A DNA stretch of 64,000 nucleotides from Pseudomonadota bacterium (GTDB lineage: Bacteria; Myxococcota_A; UBA796; SXON01): NCBI GenBank assembly GCA_030684355.1, contig JAUXTN010000025.1, forward strand, positions 23,841 through 87,840, given 5' to 3'. Under the pieces are notes generated by a model, which worked only from the letters and a program-made list of their open reading frames with translations, did not search any database and had not been told where the DNA came from. The translations under genes were made by a program, and so were the position numbers. How positions within the stretch are numbered: position 1 is the first letter of the stretch; each line of letters begins with the position of its first letter. Positions 45,674-55,273 of the stretch are shown in pieces.

Positions 45674-45928
45674 CGACCCACCGTTCGCCAGGCGTGGTGC
45701 ACGGCGCGTGCCGCCCTGTATTCCACCCCGGCGCCGCGGGGCGGACAGAAAATGACCGCCCCTTTCGTGGCTCGCCCGGGGGCCCGCGGATGGCCGCCGG
45801 GAGGCGCGAAGCCGTCCGAAGCCCCCCGTCCGCTCGGTACAGCGGCCTCCGATCGGCCCCCACGGGCGCGCGCGGACGAATCGCGGATTGGTGGAATCCG
45901 TGCGACCGATGATAGCGAGGCCCCCGAG

Positions 45929-46633
45929 ATGCTCTCCGCCGTCATCATCACCCGCGACGAAGCCGACCGGATCGAGGACGCGATCCGCTCGGTCGCGTTC
46001 GCCGACGAGTGCGTCGTCGTGGACTCGGGCAGCCGGGACGACACGGTCGCGAAGGCGCGGGCGCTCGGGGCGCGGGTGGTGGAGACCGATTGGCCGGGGC
46101 ACGTCGCGCAGAAGAACCGGGCCCTCGCCGAGGCCCGTGGCGACTGGGTCCTGGCGATCGACGCCGACGAGCGCGTGACCCCCGAGCTGCGTGCGTCCAT
46201 CGAGGCGGCGCTCCGGGCGCCGGCGGCGGACGGGTTCCGCGTGCCCCGCCGCAACCACTGGCTCGGCCACCGGCTCGCGCACGGCTTCTGGTACCCGGAC
46301 CGACGCGTGCGGCTCGCGCGTCGTGACCGGGCGCGTTGGGAAGGCGACGATCCGCACGACGTCCTCGGGGTCGACGGCTCCGTGGTCGATCTCGCGGGGG
46401 ACCTCGACCACCACCCCTACCGCTCCCTGGCCGAGCACCTCTCGACCGTCGACCGGTACAGCGCGATCGCCGCCCGGCGCGGCACCTGGGTGGACATCCT
46501 CGTGCGCCCGCCGTGGCACTTCTTCGCCGCCTACGTGCTGCGGCGCGGCTTCCTCGACGGCGCGCCCGGCCTCGTCGTCGCCGCGCTCGGATCGGTCTAC
46601 ACGCTGCTCAAATGGGCGCGGTGGCGGCTGTGA
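45929..46633 (+). CDS. Family 2 glycosyltransferase, LPS-core (WaaE/KdtX)-like
   Basis: The 234-residue GT-A enzyme has VIITRDEADRIEDAIRSV, VVDSGSRDDTV, AQKNRALAEARGDWVLAIDADERV (metal-binding DAD) and a C-terminal segment ending SVYTLLKWARWRL. It probably adds a heptose or hexose to the lipid A-core. The pattern, especially the late EHLSTVDRYS and IRPxxxFFxxYVLRRGFLDG-like stretch, matches the WaaE/KdtX type. ATG 45929 follows GCGAGG. It opens a plus-strand operon and lies divergent (255 nt) from the alpha-2-macroglobulin gene. The sugar cannot be told. Confidence 0.85.
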   Translation: MLSAVIITRDEADRIEDAIRSVAFADECVVVDSGSRDDTVAKARALGARVVETDWPGHVAQKNRALAEARGDWVLAIDADERVTPELRASIEAALRAPAADGFRVPRRNHWLGHRLAHGFWYPDRRVRLARRDRARWEGDDPHDVLGVDGSVVDLAGDLDHHPYRSLAEHLSTVDRYSAIAARRGTWVDILVRPPWHFFAAYVLRRGFLDGAPGLVVAALGSVYTLLKWARWRL

Positions 46634-46643
46634 AGTGCCCCCG

Positions 46644-47666
46644 ATGAAGATTGCGCTCGTTCATCGGCGCTTCACGACGCACGGAGGCACCGAGCGTTAC
46701 CTCGTGGGCTTCGCGCGGTGGCTCGTCGCCGAGGGCCACGACGTGCACGTGCTCTGCAACGAGGTGCGCGCCGACCTCCGCGCCACGCCCGGCGTCCACT
46801 TCGAGCACCTCCCGATGCTGCGGCCGGCCAAGCTCCTCTCGCTCTGGGCCTCGGCGTCCCGCGCGCTCGGGCGGGCGTCCTACGACGCCGTGATGGGCTT
46901 CGGCCGCACGCCGGGCCACCAGCTCTTCCGTGCCGGCGGGGGCTCGCACGTCGATGCGTTACGACGGATGCACCCGCTGCGACGCTGGATCTCGCCCGAG
47001 GACTGGGTGGAGATGCGGATGGACCGCGCGGCCGTGCGCTCGGCGAGGGTGTGCATCGCCAACTCCGCGCTCGGCGCCCGCGGGCTCGTCGAGGACTACG
47101 GCGCCACGCGGGTCGAGGTCGTCTACAACGGCGTGGATCTCCAGCGGTTCCGCCCCGACCCCTCCGTGCGCGCCGCCGTCCGGGGCGAGCGCGCCGTGCA
47201 GGGGCCGGTCGCATTGTTCCTCGGCACCGGTTTCCAACGAAAGGGCCTCGACGTCGCGATCGCCGCGCTCCCGCCCGGGTGGACGCTCTGGGTGGCGGGA
47301 AAGGATCGGCCCTGGAAGGCGCCGGCGTGCGTACGTTTCCTTGGCCCCGCGACCGACCCGGAACGATTGTTGCAGGCAGCGGACGTCATGATCCTCCCCA
47401 CGCGCTACGACCCCTTCGCCAACGCGTGCCTGGAAGCGCTGGCCACGGGCATCCCCACGCTCACGACGCCGAGCAACGGCGCGGCCGAGGTCCTGCCGCA
47501 CCCGTGGATGGTCGCCGAGACGGTCGACGCCTTCCGCGACGGGTTGCTCGCGGCGGAGGCCGGCGGCGTCGCGCTCCGGGACACCTGCCGCGCGACGGCC
47601 GAGCGCTTCACCACCCACGCGAGCTACACGCGCGCCTTCGCGCTCCTCCAGGAGGCCTCGCGATGA
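46644..47666 (+). CDS. Family 4 glycosyltransferase, WaaG-like
   Basis: A GT-B enzyme of 340 residues. The N-terminal half starts KIALVHRRFTTHGGTERYLV and contains FGRTPGHQLFRAGGGSHVD. The C-terminal half has VYNGVDLQRFRPDPSV, ALFLGTGFQRKGLDVAI, and RYDPFANACLEALATGIPTL, the equivalent of the EPFG-donor site in WaaG (LPS glucosyltransferase I). It likely transfers a hexose to the inner core next to the WaaE-like enzyme, whose gene ends 10 nt upstream. The stop overlaps the following start (ATGA). Confidence 0.88.
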   Translation: MKIALVHRRFTTHGGTERYLVGFARWLVAEGHDVHVLCNEVRADLRATPGVHFEHLPMLRPAKLLSLWASASRALGRASYDAVMGFGRTPGHQLFRAGGGSHVDALRRMHPLRRWISPEDWVEMRMDRAAVRSARVCIANSALGARGLVEDYGATRVEVVYNGVDLQRFRPDPSVRAAVRGERAVQGPVALFLGTGFQRKGLDVAIAALPPGWTLWVAGKDRPWKAPACVRFLGPATDPERLLQAADVMILPTRYDPFANACLEALATGIPTLTTPSNGAAEVLPHPWMVAETVDAFRDGLLAAEAGGVALRDTCRATAERFTTHASYTRAFALLQEASR

Positions 47667-50600
47667 AGCCCCTCATCAGGCGGTTGTTCCTCGGGGGCGT
47701 CCTGTCGCTCGGGGCCATGTCGTGCGCGGGCGGTTGGTCCTACCAGGAGCACGTCGTCGCGGACCCGGGCCCGGAGTTCACCCGGGAGTCGATCCAGGCG
47801 ATCATCGCCCAGGAATCCCCGGTCTACTACCGGGACGGCGCCACGCGGATCGGCGTCTTCTTCGATCTCGAGCACCGCGCGTACGTCCCCTACGCGGAGA
47901 TCCCGAAGGCCTACGTGAACGCGATCGTGGCGGCGGAGGACGGCGCGTTCTTCGATCACCACGGGGTGAGCCCGAAGCACATCGTGCGGGCCATGTGGCA
48001 GAACGCGCGCGCCGGCAGCGTGGTCGCCGGCGGCTCGACGCTCACGCAGCAGACGGCGAAGAACCTCTTCTACCGGCCGGACCGCAGCCTCCGCAGCAAG
48101 TGGGGCGAGCTCGTCAACGCGCTCCGGCTGGAGGCCCACTTCTCGAAGGAGGACATCCTCGAGTTCTACGCGAACCAGTTCCACGTCTCGGCGAACGGGC
48201 GCGGGCTCGGCATCGCGGCGCGGTACTTCTTCGACAAGGCCGTTTCGGAGCTCTCCGTGAAGGAGTGCGCGTTCATCGCGGGCCTCGTGAAGGCGCCGTC
48301 CCGCTACAACCCGTTCGTGGGTGCCACCGAGGAGCGGCGTCAGGCCGCGCGCACGGCCGCCGAGCAGCGTACCGCCTACGTCCTCCGCCGGATGGAGGAG
48401 GAGGGCTACCTCACCGCCGGCGAGCGGGGCGCCCTCGTCGCGGAGCCGCTCGTCTTCCGCCGCGGCACGTTCCAGTACGACCGCTCCGTGCTCCTGGACG
48501 AGGTGCAGCGCCGCCTGGAGGAGCCAGCCTTCATCGAGCTGTTCGAGCGCCTCGGCATCGACAACCCCTCCACCGCGGGCATCCAGGTCATCACGACGGT
48601 GGACGCCACGGTCCAGCGCGAGGCGACCTGGGGGCTCTGGCACCACCTCACCGAGATCGGCCCGATCCTGGAGAAGAGCGGTGCGAGCGCGCTGCGCCTC
48701 CCCGAGAAGACGCCCGTCCCCCACGATCCCGACACCGCGCTGCTCGTGCACGGCTTCTACGCGGCGCGCGTCGTCGAGGCCGGCGCGAAGTCCATCCAGC
48801 TCGACGTCGGCGGGCATCCCTGCCCCGTGGACGACGAGGGCGTCGATCGCATCGCCGCGGTGCTCACCCGCGCGCGCACCGGCAACGCGACCGCCAAGGC
48901 GGACGACACCGCCCGCGCCGCCCTCGTCGAGGCCCTCCCGGCGGGCGCGATCGTGCTCGCCAGCGTCCGCGAGCCGGGCGTCTGCGACCTCGAGCTCCGC
49001 CCTCGGCTGCAGGGCGCCGCGGTGGTGCTGGAGGACGGCCAGCTCCGCGCGCTCGTCGGCGGTAACGACAACCGGAACTTCAACCGGGCGTCCTCCGCCG
49101 AACGGCAGTTCGGGAGCACCTGGAAGCCCCTGATCTACCTCGCGGCGCTCCAGCTCGGCTGGCTCCCGACCGACGCCCTGGACAACCGCCGCAACGTCTT
49201 CCCGTTCCGCGATGTCTGGTACTACCCCCGCCCCGACCACCCGAGCGACGCCTTCGTCACGATGTCGCTCTCCGGCGCGCGGTCCGAGAACCTCTCGAGC
49301 GTCTGGCTCCTCGCGCACCTCACCGATCCGCTCAACGCCGAGCAGCTTCGTCGGCTCGCGGGCCTCGTCGGCCTCGCGAAGCGGCCGGACGAGTCGACGG
49401 AGGCGTTCAAGGTGCGCATGCGCGACGACGAGGGGCTGCGCGCCTCGCCCGAGCGGTTCGAGGAGCTGGCGTTCACCGAGGCGCGGGGAGACGTCCTCTC
49501 CGGCCTCGCGTTCGGCGCTCACCCGGAGGACGTCGCGAACGTGCGCTCCCTGCACCACGGCCACGGCTTCGCGGCCGAGCGTGCGCGGGTCGCCCGGACC
49601 GCCTCCTCCCCCGAGCGGACCGCGCGGCTCCAGGCGTTGGGGGGGAACTTCCTCGTCCTCGAGGAGCTGGCCTCCGACTGCGACGACGACTTCACCCTGC
49701 TCGCCCAGGATCCGCTCACCGGCGCCCTCGCGTGCGGCGCCGCGCCCGATGACTGGCTCCCGCTGGCCGAAGAGCCCGAGGGGGACGAGGACTTCCTCGT
49801 GGCCGGCCGGCTCCACCGTTCGACGCTCCGCGAGCTCCGCGCCGCGGTGGACCGCCACCTCGCCACCTTCGCGGGCCGGGACCCCTGGGATCCCGAGACG
49901 TTGCTCTACCACCCGGACTACCGCACGCTCGTGGGCCTCCGCTACGTCACGAAGATGGTCGGCGCCCTCGGGGTCGACGCCGACCTTCCGGACGTGCTCT
50001 CGCTCCCGCTCGGCGCTGCCGACCTCACCCTCGCCGACGCCGCGGCGCTCTACCAGGGCATGCTCCGCGGCGAACGCTGGTCGTTCGTCGGCCAGGGCTA
50101 CGAGGAGGGCGCCGTGCCCGGCCTGCGCTCCACGTTCGACCTCCCCGCGTCCGCGCCCGCCGCCACGCTGGTGGCGGAGATCCGGGACGCGGCGGGGAAC
50201 GTGCTCTACCGGGCCCGACCGCTCGCCGAGCCGGTCATCGACGCGCGGAGCGGCGAGCTCGTGGGCGACATCCTGCGCAACGTCGTGCGCATCGGGACCG
50301 GGCGCCGCGCCGCGGACGCCGTGCGGGTCGCGGAGCTCCCGGTGCCCCTCGCGGGCAAGACGGGCACCACGAACGACTACCGCAACGCCGCGTTCCTGGG
50401 CTTCGCGCCGCGCGCGCGGGACGGGGGGTACGCGTGGGGCGACGGCTTCACGGTCGGCGCGTACATCGGCTACGACGACAACACCTCGATGCGCCGCGGG
50501 AGCTTCAAGGTGCAGGGCGCCAACGGTGCGCTCCCGGTGTGGATCGCGACCGTGCGGGGCCTGGAGCGCGCGGGGATGCTCGGCGGCGCCGCCGGCACCG

Positions 50601-50893
50601 AGTACCTCCCGTCGGACGGCCTGGTGCGGGTCCCCGTGGCCGCGGGCACGGGCATGCCGCGGGGCGACGGTGCCGACGGGCCCACCACGCTCGTGACCGC
50701 GGGGGCGCCTCCGTCGCGTCGCTTCGCGCCGTTCACCGAGTCTCCCGCCATCGCGGACGCGGTCGCGGGCGGGAGCGCGCCGCCGCCGCTCGCCGAGGGC
50801 CCCGGGGCTGACCTCGCGCCCGGCGAGGTGGAGGAGGGGAGCGAAGCCGCGGCCGCCAACGCCGCGGAGCCGAGCGTGTGGGACAGCTTGTGA
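47663..50893 (+). CDS. Class A penicillin-binding protein with possible lipoprotein anchor
   Basis: A bifunctional glycosyltransferase/transpeptidase of 1076 residues. GT51 motifs are AAEDGAFFDHHGVSPKHI and GGSTLTQQTAKNLFY. Transpeptidase motifs are S485-T-W-K (FGSTWKPLIYL), SEN-type SENLSSV and K899-T-G-T (LAGKTGTTNDYRNA). Two long inserts flank the SxxK. The N-terminus (RRLFLGGVLSLGAMSC) lacks the usual arginine-rich tail plus long helix; AMSC fits a lipobox, so the protein may be lipid-anchored, or the segment may be a signal anchor. The C-terminal tail is Pro/Ala-rich. ATG 47663 has AGGAGG upstream and overlaps the glycosyltransferase stop. It is the second class A PBP in the window. Confidence 0.9.
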   Translation: MKPLIRRLFLGGVLSLGAMSCAGGWSYQEHVVADPGPEFTRESIQAIIAQESPVYYRDGATRIGVFFDLEHRAYVPYAEIPKAYVNAIVAAEDGAFFDHHGVSPKHIVRAMWQNARAGSVVAGGSTLTQQTAKNLFYRPDRSLRSKWGELVNALRLEAHFSKEDILEFYANQFHVSANGRGLGIAARYFFDKAVSELSVKECAFIAGLVKAPSRYNPFVGATEERRQAARTAAEQRTAYVLRRMEEEGYLTAGERGALVAEPLVFRRGTFQYDRSVLLDEVQRRLEEPAFIELFERLGIDNPSTAGIQVITTVDATVQREATWGLWHHLTEIGPILEKSGASALRLPEKTPVPHDPDTALLVHGFYAARVVEAGAKSIQLDVGGHPCPVDDEGVDRIAAVLTRARTGNATAKADDTARAALVEALPAGAIVLASVREPGVCDLELRPRLQGAAVVLEDGQLRALVGGNDNRNFNRASSAERQFGSTWKPLIYLAALQLGWLPTDALDNRRNVFPFRDVWYYPRPDHPSDAFVTMSLSGARSENLSSVWLLAHLTDPLNAEQLRRLAGLVGLAKRPDESTEAFKVRMRDDEGLRASPERFEELAFTEARGDVLSGLAFGAHPEDVANVRSLHHGHGFAAERARVARTASSPERTARLQALGGNFLVLEELASDCDDDFTLLAQDPLTGALACGAAPDDWLPLAEEPEGDEDFLVAGRLHRSTLRELRAAVDRHLATFAGRDPWDPETLLYHPDYRTLVGLRYVTKMVGALGVDADLPDVLSLPLGAADLTLADAAALYQGMLRGERWSFVGQGYEEGAVPGLRSTFDLPASAPAATLVAEIRDAAGNVLYRARPLAEPVIDARSGELVGDILRNVVRIGTGRRAADAVRVAELPVPLAGKTGTTNDYRNAAFLGFAPRARDGGYAWGDGFTVGAYIGYDDNTSMRRGSFKVQGANGALPVWIATVRGLERAGMLGGAAGTEYLPSDGLVRVPVAAGTGMPRGDGADGPTTLVTAGAPPSRRFAPFTESPAIADAVAGGSAPPPLAEGPGADLAPGEVEEGSEAAAANAAEPSVWDSL

Positions 50894-50916
50894 GCAGCCG
50901 CGATAGAGGGCGCACC

Positions 50917-51684
50917 ATGTCGTATCTCCTGTGGATCCCGCTGTTGGTTGGTTGTGCGACGCTGCAGGGGCCCCCGCCGGTCGCCAGCGGCGCCGAGGCG
51001 TCTGTCGTCGGCACCCCCGCCGGAGTGCCCCCGGTCAGCTTCGTGCCGCTGGAGGAGCGCGTGAACGTGCTCATCGCGGAGGCGCAGGACACCGACCGGC
51101 GCGACCGCCTCATCGCCGCCCGCGACCTGATGCAGACGATGCGCAACAAGGACGCGATCGCGCAGCGCAAGGTCTACGACTACCTCGACCAGGTGCTGAA
51201 GATCGAGGAGCGCGCGCGCCCCGCGTCGATCGGGATCGAGCCCATCCGGACGCCCATCCAGGAGGAGACCCTCGGCGGCGCGACCACGAGCCCCCTGCCG
51301 CCGCTGTCGACCGCGCCGCTGTCGCCCCCCGCACTCCCCGTGGATCCCACGCCCACGATCGCCCAGGCGCGCGTCGCCCTGTCCGAGGCCCGCTATCTCG
51401 ACGCGGTCTCCTTGCTCTCCAGCGTGACGACGCCCGAAGCCACCGCCCTGCGCAAGGAGGCCGTCGACGGCTGGGCCCGCGCCGAGCGGGAGCGCGCCGG
51501 GCACATGTTCCTGGAGGCGCGCCAGCTCCCCCCCGGCGGCGAGCGCATCGCCTCGCTCCGGGCCGCGCGCACCGCGCTCGCGGCGATCAACGAGCGCTTC
51601 CCCGAGAACGCCTACGCGTCCCAGATCGCGGAGAACATCGCGAAGGTGGACGCCGATCTCGCCACCGGCGGAGCACGCCCGTGA
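50917..51684 (+). CDS. Lipoprotein of unknown function
   Basis: This 255-residue protein has a short lipobox signal (MSYLLWIPLLVGC) and a Pro/Ala-rich region. Two helical segments follow: LEERVNVLIAEAQDTDRRDR with DLMQTMRNKDAIAQRKVYDY, and QARVALSEARYLDAVSLLSS with WARAERERAGHMFLEARQL. The second pair is TPR-like. It may be an envelope scaffold. ATG 50917. Its stop overlaps the ispA start (GTGA) and the PBP gene lies 23 nt upstream, so it belongs to the same operon. Confidence 0.72.
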   Translation: MSYLLWIPLLVGCATLQGPPPVASGAEASVVGTPAGVPPVSFVPLEERVNVLIAEAQDTDRRDRLIAARDLMQTMRNKDAIAQRKVYDYLDQVLKIEERARPASIGIEPIRTPIQEETLGGATTSPLPPLSTAPLSPPALPVDPTPTIAQARVALSEARYLDAVSLLSSVTTPEATALRKEAVDGWARAERERAGHMFLEARQLPPGGERIASLRAARTALAAINERFPENAYASQIAENIAKVDADLATGGARP

Positions 51685-52520
51685 ACATCGCCCTCGCCAC
51701 CTGGGCCACGCCGCGCCTCGCGGCCTTCGAAGCCGCGCTGTTCCACACCTTCCCGCACGCCGAGCCCGCGACCCTGCGGGAAGCCTGCCTCTACCCGCTC
51801 CAGACCGGCGGCAAGCGTGTCCGGCCGCTGCTGACCCTCGCGGCCTGCGAGGCCGTCGGTGGGGACTGGCGCGTCGCGGTGCCGGCCGCGGTCGCGATCG
51901 AGCTGTTGCACACCTATTCGCTCGTCCACGACGACCTCCCCTGCATGGACGACGACGACGAGCGCCGCGGGCGGCCCACCGTCCACGTCAAGTACGGCGA
52001 GAACGTGGCGGTGCTCGTCGGCGACGCCCTGCTCACCGAGGCCTTCGCGACCCTCGCGTCGGCTGGCTATCCCCCCGCGCTCGCGACGCGCCTGGTCGGA
52101 GAGCTGGCGCGTGCCGGCGGCGCCGGAGGGATGATCGCGGGGCAGGCCATCGACATCGGGATGGACGGCCCCGTGGGCGCGCTCGACCCGCTCGTGCGCC
52201 TCCACCGCTTGAAGACGGGCGCGCTGATCCGCTGCGCGGTCCGGATGGGCGGGCTCTGCGGGGGCGCGGTCGATCTCGACGCCCTCGACGCCTACGGCGA
52301 CGCCGTGGGGCTCGCGTTCCAGGTCCACGACGACGTCCTCGACGCCGACCAGGACGCCGACGCCGACGGGCCGCCGAGCTTCGTCAAGCTCCTCGGCGTC
52401 GACGCCACCCGCGCGACCGCCCAAGCCCACGCCGAGCGCGCCGGTACGGCCCTCGCGGGGCTCGCCGGGGCCGACGCCCTGCGGATGCTCGCGCGGTTCA
52501 CGGTCGAGCGGTCGATCTAG
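51681..52520 (+). CDS. ispA: Polyprenyl synthetase (farnesyl/geranyl diphosphate synthase)
   Basis: IspA condenses IPP with DMAPP or GPP to make farnesyl diphosphate for quinones and bactoprenol. The 279-residue protein shows both aspartate-rich motifs (LVHDDLPCMDDDDERRG and FQVHDDVLDADQDAD) and the GGKRVRPLLTL segment. GTG 51681 overlaps the upstream stop (GTGA). tlyA follows after 2 nt, the order usual for ispA-tlyA clusters. No dxs is visible. Confidence 0.95.
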   Translation: MNIALATWATPRLAAFEAALFHTFPHAEPATLREACLYPLQTGGKRVRPLLTLAACEAVGGDWRVAVPAAVAIELLHTYSLVHDDLPCMDDDDERRGRPTVHVKYGENVAVLVGDALLTEAFATLASAGYPPALATRLVGELARAGGAGGMIAGQAIDIGMDGPVGALDPLVRLHRLKTGALIRCAVRMGGLCGGAVDLDALDAYGDAVGLAFQVHDDVLDADQDADADGPPSFVKLLGVDATRATAQAHAERAGTALAGLAGADALRMLARFTVERSI

Positions 52521-52522
52521 TC

Positions 52523-53296
52523 GTGGCGCCGCCGGAGACTCGCGGGACGACCGGGCGTGGCGACCGCCTGGACGTGGTGCTCGTGTCGCGCGGCGTCGTC
52601 GAGACCCGGCAGCGCGCGCAGGCGTTGATCGCGGCGGGAGAGGTGCTCGTGGACGAGGTGCCGTGCGACAAGCCGGCCACCCGGGTGCGCCCCGAGCAGG
52701 CGGTCCGGCTGCGCGCCGCCCCGTTGAAGTACGTGTCGCGCGGCGGGCTCAAGCTCGAGGGCGCGCTCGACGCCTGGCCGGTCGATCCCACGGGGCGCGT
52801 CTGCGCGGACCTCGGGGCGTCGACCGGTGGGTTCACCGACTGCCTCCTGCAGCGCGGTGCCGCCCGGATCTACGCGGTGGACGTGGGCTACGGCCAGCTC
52901 GCGTGGAAGCTGCGCCAGGATCCGCGCGTGGTGGTCATGGAGCGCACGAACGCGCGGCACCTCACGTCCCTCCCGGAGCCGATCACGCTCCTGGTGGGCG
53001 ACCTCTCCTTCATCTCCCTCACCCTCATCCTCCCGACGATCCGCCAGCTCCTGGCGCCCGCCGGCGAGGCCGTCGTGCTCGTGAAGCCCCAGTTCGAGGT
53101 GGGTCCGGCGGCGGTGGGGAAGGGGGGCCTCGTGAAGGACGACAGCGCGATCGCGGCCGCGCTGGAGACGGTCGCGGGCGTGGCCGCGCGACACGAGCTC
53201 GCGCTGCAAGGCTCGATGGAGAGCCCCGTGCTCGGCGCGAAGGCGGGCAACCGCGAGTGGCTGTTCTGGCTCCGCCGGTCGCCCGTGGTATCGTGA
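52523..53296 (+). CDS. tlyA: TlyA-type S4-domain rRNA methyltransferase
   Basis: TlyA is a 2'-O-methyltransferase acting on rRNA, known from mycobacteria (16S and 23S sites that affect capreomycin binding). This 257-residue protein has an S4 RNA-binding domain (RLDVVLVSRGVVETRQRAQAL, VLVDEVPCDK), KYVSRGGLKLEGALD, and a Rossmann methyltransferase domain (CADLGASTGGFTDCLLQRGA, ERTNARHL, LVGDLSFISLTLILP, LVKPQFEVG). The GTG at 52523 starts 2 nt after the ispA stop. The mature reading frame ends LFWLRRSPVVS. Confidence 0.93.
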   Translation: MAPPETRGTTGRGDRLDVVLVSRGVVETRQRAQALIAAGEVLVDEVPCDKPATRVRPEQAVRLRAAPLKYVSRGGLKLEGALDAWPVDPTGRVCADLGASTGGFTDCLLQRGAARIYAVDVGYGQLAWKLRQDPRVVVMERTNARHLTSLPEPITLLVGDLSFISLTLILPTIRQLLAPAGEAVVLVKPQFEVGPAAVGKGGLVKDDSAIAAALETVAGVAARHELALQGSMESPVLGAKAGNREWLFWLRRSPVVS

Positions 53297-53318
53297 TCGC
53301 TTCGAGGCGACGTACGTG

Positions 53319-55265
53319 ATGAGTCTCCGTCCTGCCCTGCTCCTTCTCCTCGGCCTCGGGGCCTGCTCCTGGGTCGGGGCGGGCGACTTCGAGAAGCGCC
53401 TGCTCGAAGTCGACGATGACGCCGACGGCGTGGCCGCGGCGAACGATTGCAACGATCACGACGCCAGCATCTCCCCGGCCGTCATCGAGGTCTGGTACGA
53501 CGGCATCGATCAGCGCTGCGACGGCGGCGACGACTTCGACGCCGACCTCGATGGGTACGTCCCCACCGAGCACGTCGGCCGCGAGACCGCCGGCGTGCCG
53601 GGCTCGGGCGCGCTGCCCGGGAACGACTGCGACGACGCCGAGCCCCTCGTGAGCCCGCAGCAGCCGGACACCTGGTACGACGGAAAGGACCAGGACTGTG
53701 ACGGCGCGGACGACTACGACCAGGACGCCGACGGCTTCGTGCGCGACGCCGATCTCGGCCTCCCGACCACCTACGTGACCGGCAGCGGCGTGCTCCCCGG
53801 CGGCGACTGCGACGACCTGCTCCCGACCGTGGCCCCCGGCGCGCGCGACGATTGGTACGACGGCGTCGACAGCGACTGCGGCGGCGAGGACGACTACGAC
53901 CAGGACGGGGACCGCTTCATCCCCGACGAGTGGTTCCCCGTCTACGCGCCGACCACCTACGTCTCCGGGAGCGGCAACCTCCCGAACGGTGACTGCGACG
54001 ACCTCGACGGCGGCATCAACCCGGCCGCCGCGGACGACTGGTACGACGACATCGACAGCGACTGCGCCGGGGACGACGACTTCGACCAGGATCTCGACGG
54101 GTTCTCGGATCCGCGCGATCCGCGCGGGGGCGGCGACGACTGCGACGACGGCGACGACTCCATCTTCCCCGGCGGCCTGGAGATCCTCGCCGACACCGAC
54201 GACTCCGATTGCGACGGCGGCAACGACACCTTCGCGCTGGAGTCCATCTCCGGGTTCGCGTGGGAGGACCCGCACTCGCCGGTATTCGACGAGTCGACCG
54301 ACCGCGTGTACCTCTCCATCGCCGCGACGCAGATCGACACGGGCTCGACGCTCTACTACGACAGCGCGGTGGCCCTGCTCTGGTTCAACAGCGACGTGAG
54401 CGACGGGCGCGACGGGGTCGCCGCGTGGAGCGCGAGCACGACCAACTCGGCGGACTACGTGCTCGGGGCGGGCCAGGGCTTCATCGCGAGCGACGACTAC
54501 CTCTACGGCGTCGTGAGCCTGGACTACACGGATCACCGCGCCCTCCGGCTCGTGCGCTACGACGTCGACACCGGCTCCCGCTTCGCCGCGAACGCGAACG
54601 GCACGGACGGCTACGCCGCGTACGACGACATCTCCATCGCGCTCGACTCCACGGGGGCCCTCCACGCCGTCGCCTGTGACGACGACACCGAGGTGCTCCA
54701 GTACGTGCGCGTCCCGTCCACGTTCTCCGGCGGCTTCGCGGCCGACGTGGAGACCGCCGCCGTGGGTGCCGCCGACTGCGCGGTCGACCTCCACTACGGC
54801 GAGGCCCACATCTACACCTCCGAGCGCGGCGGCATCTGGGACTACGCGTTCGACGGCGCCTCCGAGGACCCCATCTTCACCGGCGTCGAGCTCACCAGCG
54901 CCTACGCGCCGCTCGACCTCGACATCCCGGCGGACTGGACCGACCGCGTGCTCGTCATGGCGGACGCCACCAGCGACGCCGTCGTGCTGCTCGACGCCAC
55001 CGGCTCCGCGACCTCCATCGTGGCCGGCGTGGTGCCGCTCGAGACCGACGTGTACCAGGATGCCGGCGGCACCTACTACGTCGCGTACACGACCGCGGGC
55101 GGCGAGGCCCACCTCGCGTGGGGCACGGCGATGGGCGGCTTCACCACGATCCAGCTCGTCACGCCGTTCGCGGTGGAAGACGTGTCGGTGTGGGTGAGCG
55201 GCGGGCACGTGATGTACGGCGCGGTCGGCGCCACCGACGTTGCCGTGGGGATCGCCCAGCTCTAG
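53319..55265 (+). CDS. MopE-repeat lipoprotein, candidate metal-binding surface protein
   Basis: The 648-residue product has a lipobox (LLLGLGAC). Five tandem MopE-type repeats of about 55-62 residues follow, each with aspartates, a cysteine pair and a WYDGxDxDC- or DxDCDG-like core (YDGIDQRCDGGDDFDADLDG, WYDGKDQDCDGADDYDQDAD, WYDGVDSDCGGEDDYDQDGD). The rest is a beta-rich domain (TALYYDSAV-like region to GAVGATDVAVGIAQL), likely a propeller or sandwich. The repeats bind Ca2+ or Cu in relatives. ATG 53319 (a GTG at 53316 is an alternative with better spacing from GAGG). It starts 22 nt after tlyA and may be last in the operon. Confidence 0.78.
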   Translation: MSLRPALLLLLGLGACSWVGAGDFEKRLLEVDDDADGVAAANDCNDHDASISPAVIEVWYDGIDQRCDGGDDFDADLDGYVPTEHVGRETAGVPGSGALPGNDCDDAEPLVSPQQPDTWYDGKDQDCDGADDYDQDADGFVRDADLGLPTTYVTGSGVLPGGDCDDLLPTVAPGARDDWYDGVDSDCGGEDDYDQDGDRFIPDEWFPVYAPTTYVSGSGNLPNGDCDDLDGGINPAAADDWYDDIDSDCAGDDDFDQDLDGFSDPRDPRGGGDDCDDGDDSIFPGGLEILADTDDSDCDGGNDTFALESISGFAWEDPHSPVFDESTDRVYLSIAATQIDTGSTLYYDSAVALLWFNSDVSDGRDGVAAWSASTTNSADYVLGAGQGFIASDDYLYGVVSLDYTDHRALRLVRYDVDTGSRFAANANGTDGYAAYDDISIALDSTGALHAVACDDDTEVLQYVRVPSTFSGGFAADVETAAVGAADCAVDLHYGEAHIYTSERGGIWDYAFDGASEDPIFTGVELTSAYAPLDLDIPADWTDRVLVMADATSDAVVLLDATGSATSIVAGVVPLETDVYQDAGGTYYVAYTTAGGEAHLAWGTAMGGFTTIQLVTPFAVEDVSVWVSGGHVMYGAVGATDVAVGIAQL

Positions 55266-55273
55266 TCGCCTGG

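Noticed and set aside
41936..45928. Plus-strand open frame opposite the alpha-2-macroglobulin gene, continuous with the glycosyltransferase frame
   Set aside because: Only the part from 45929 codes for a recognisable enzyme. The rest is antisense to a well-supported 1868-residue gene.
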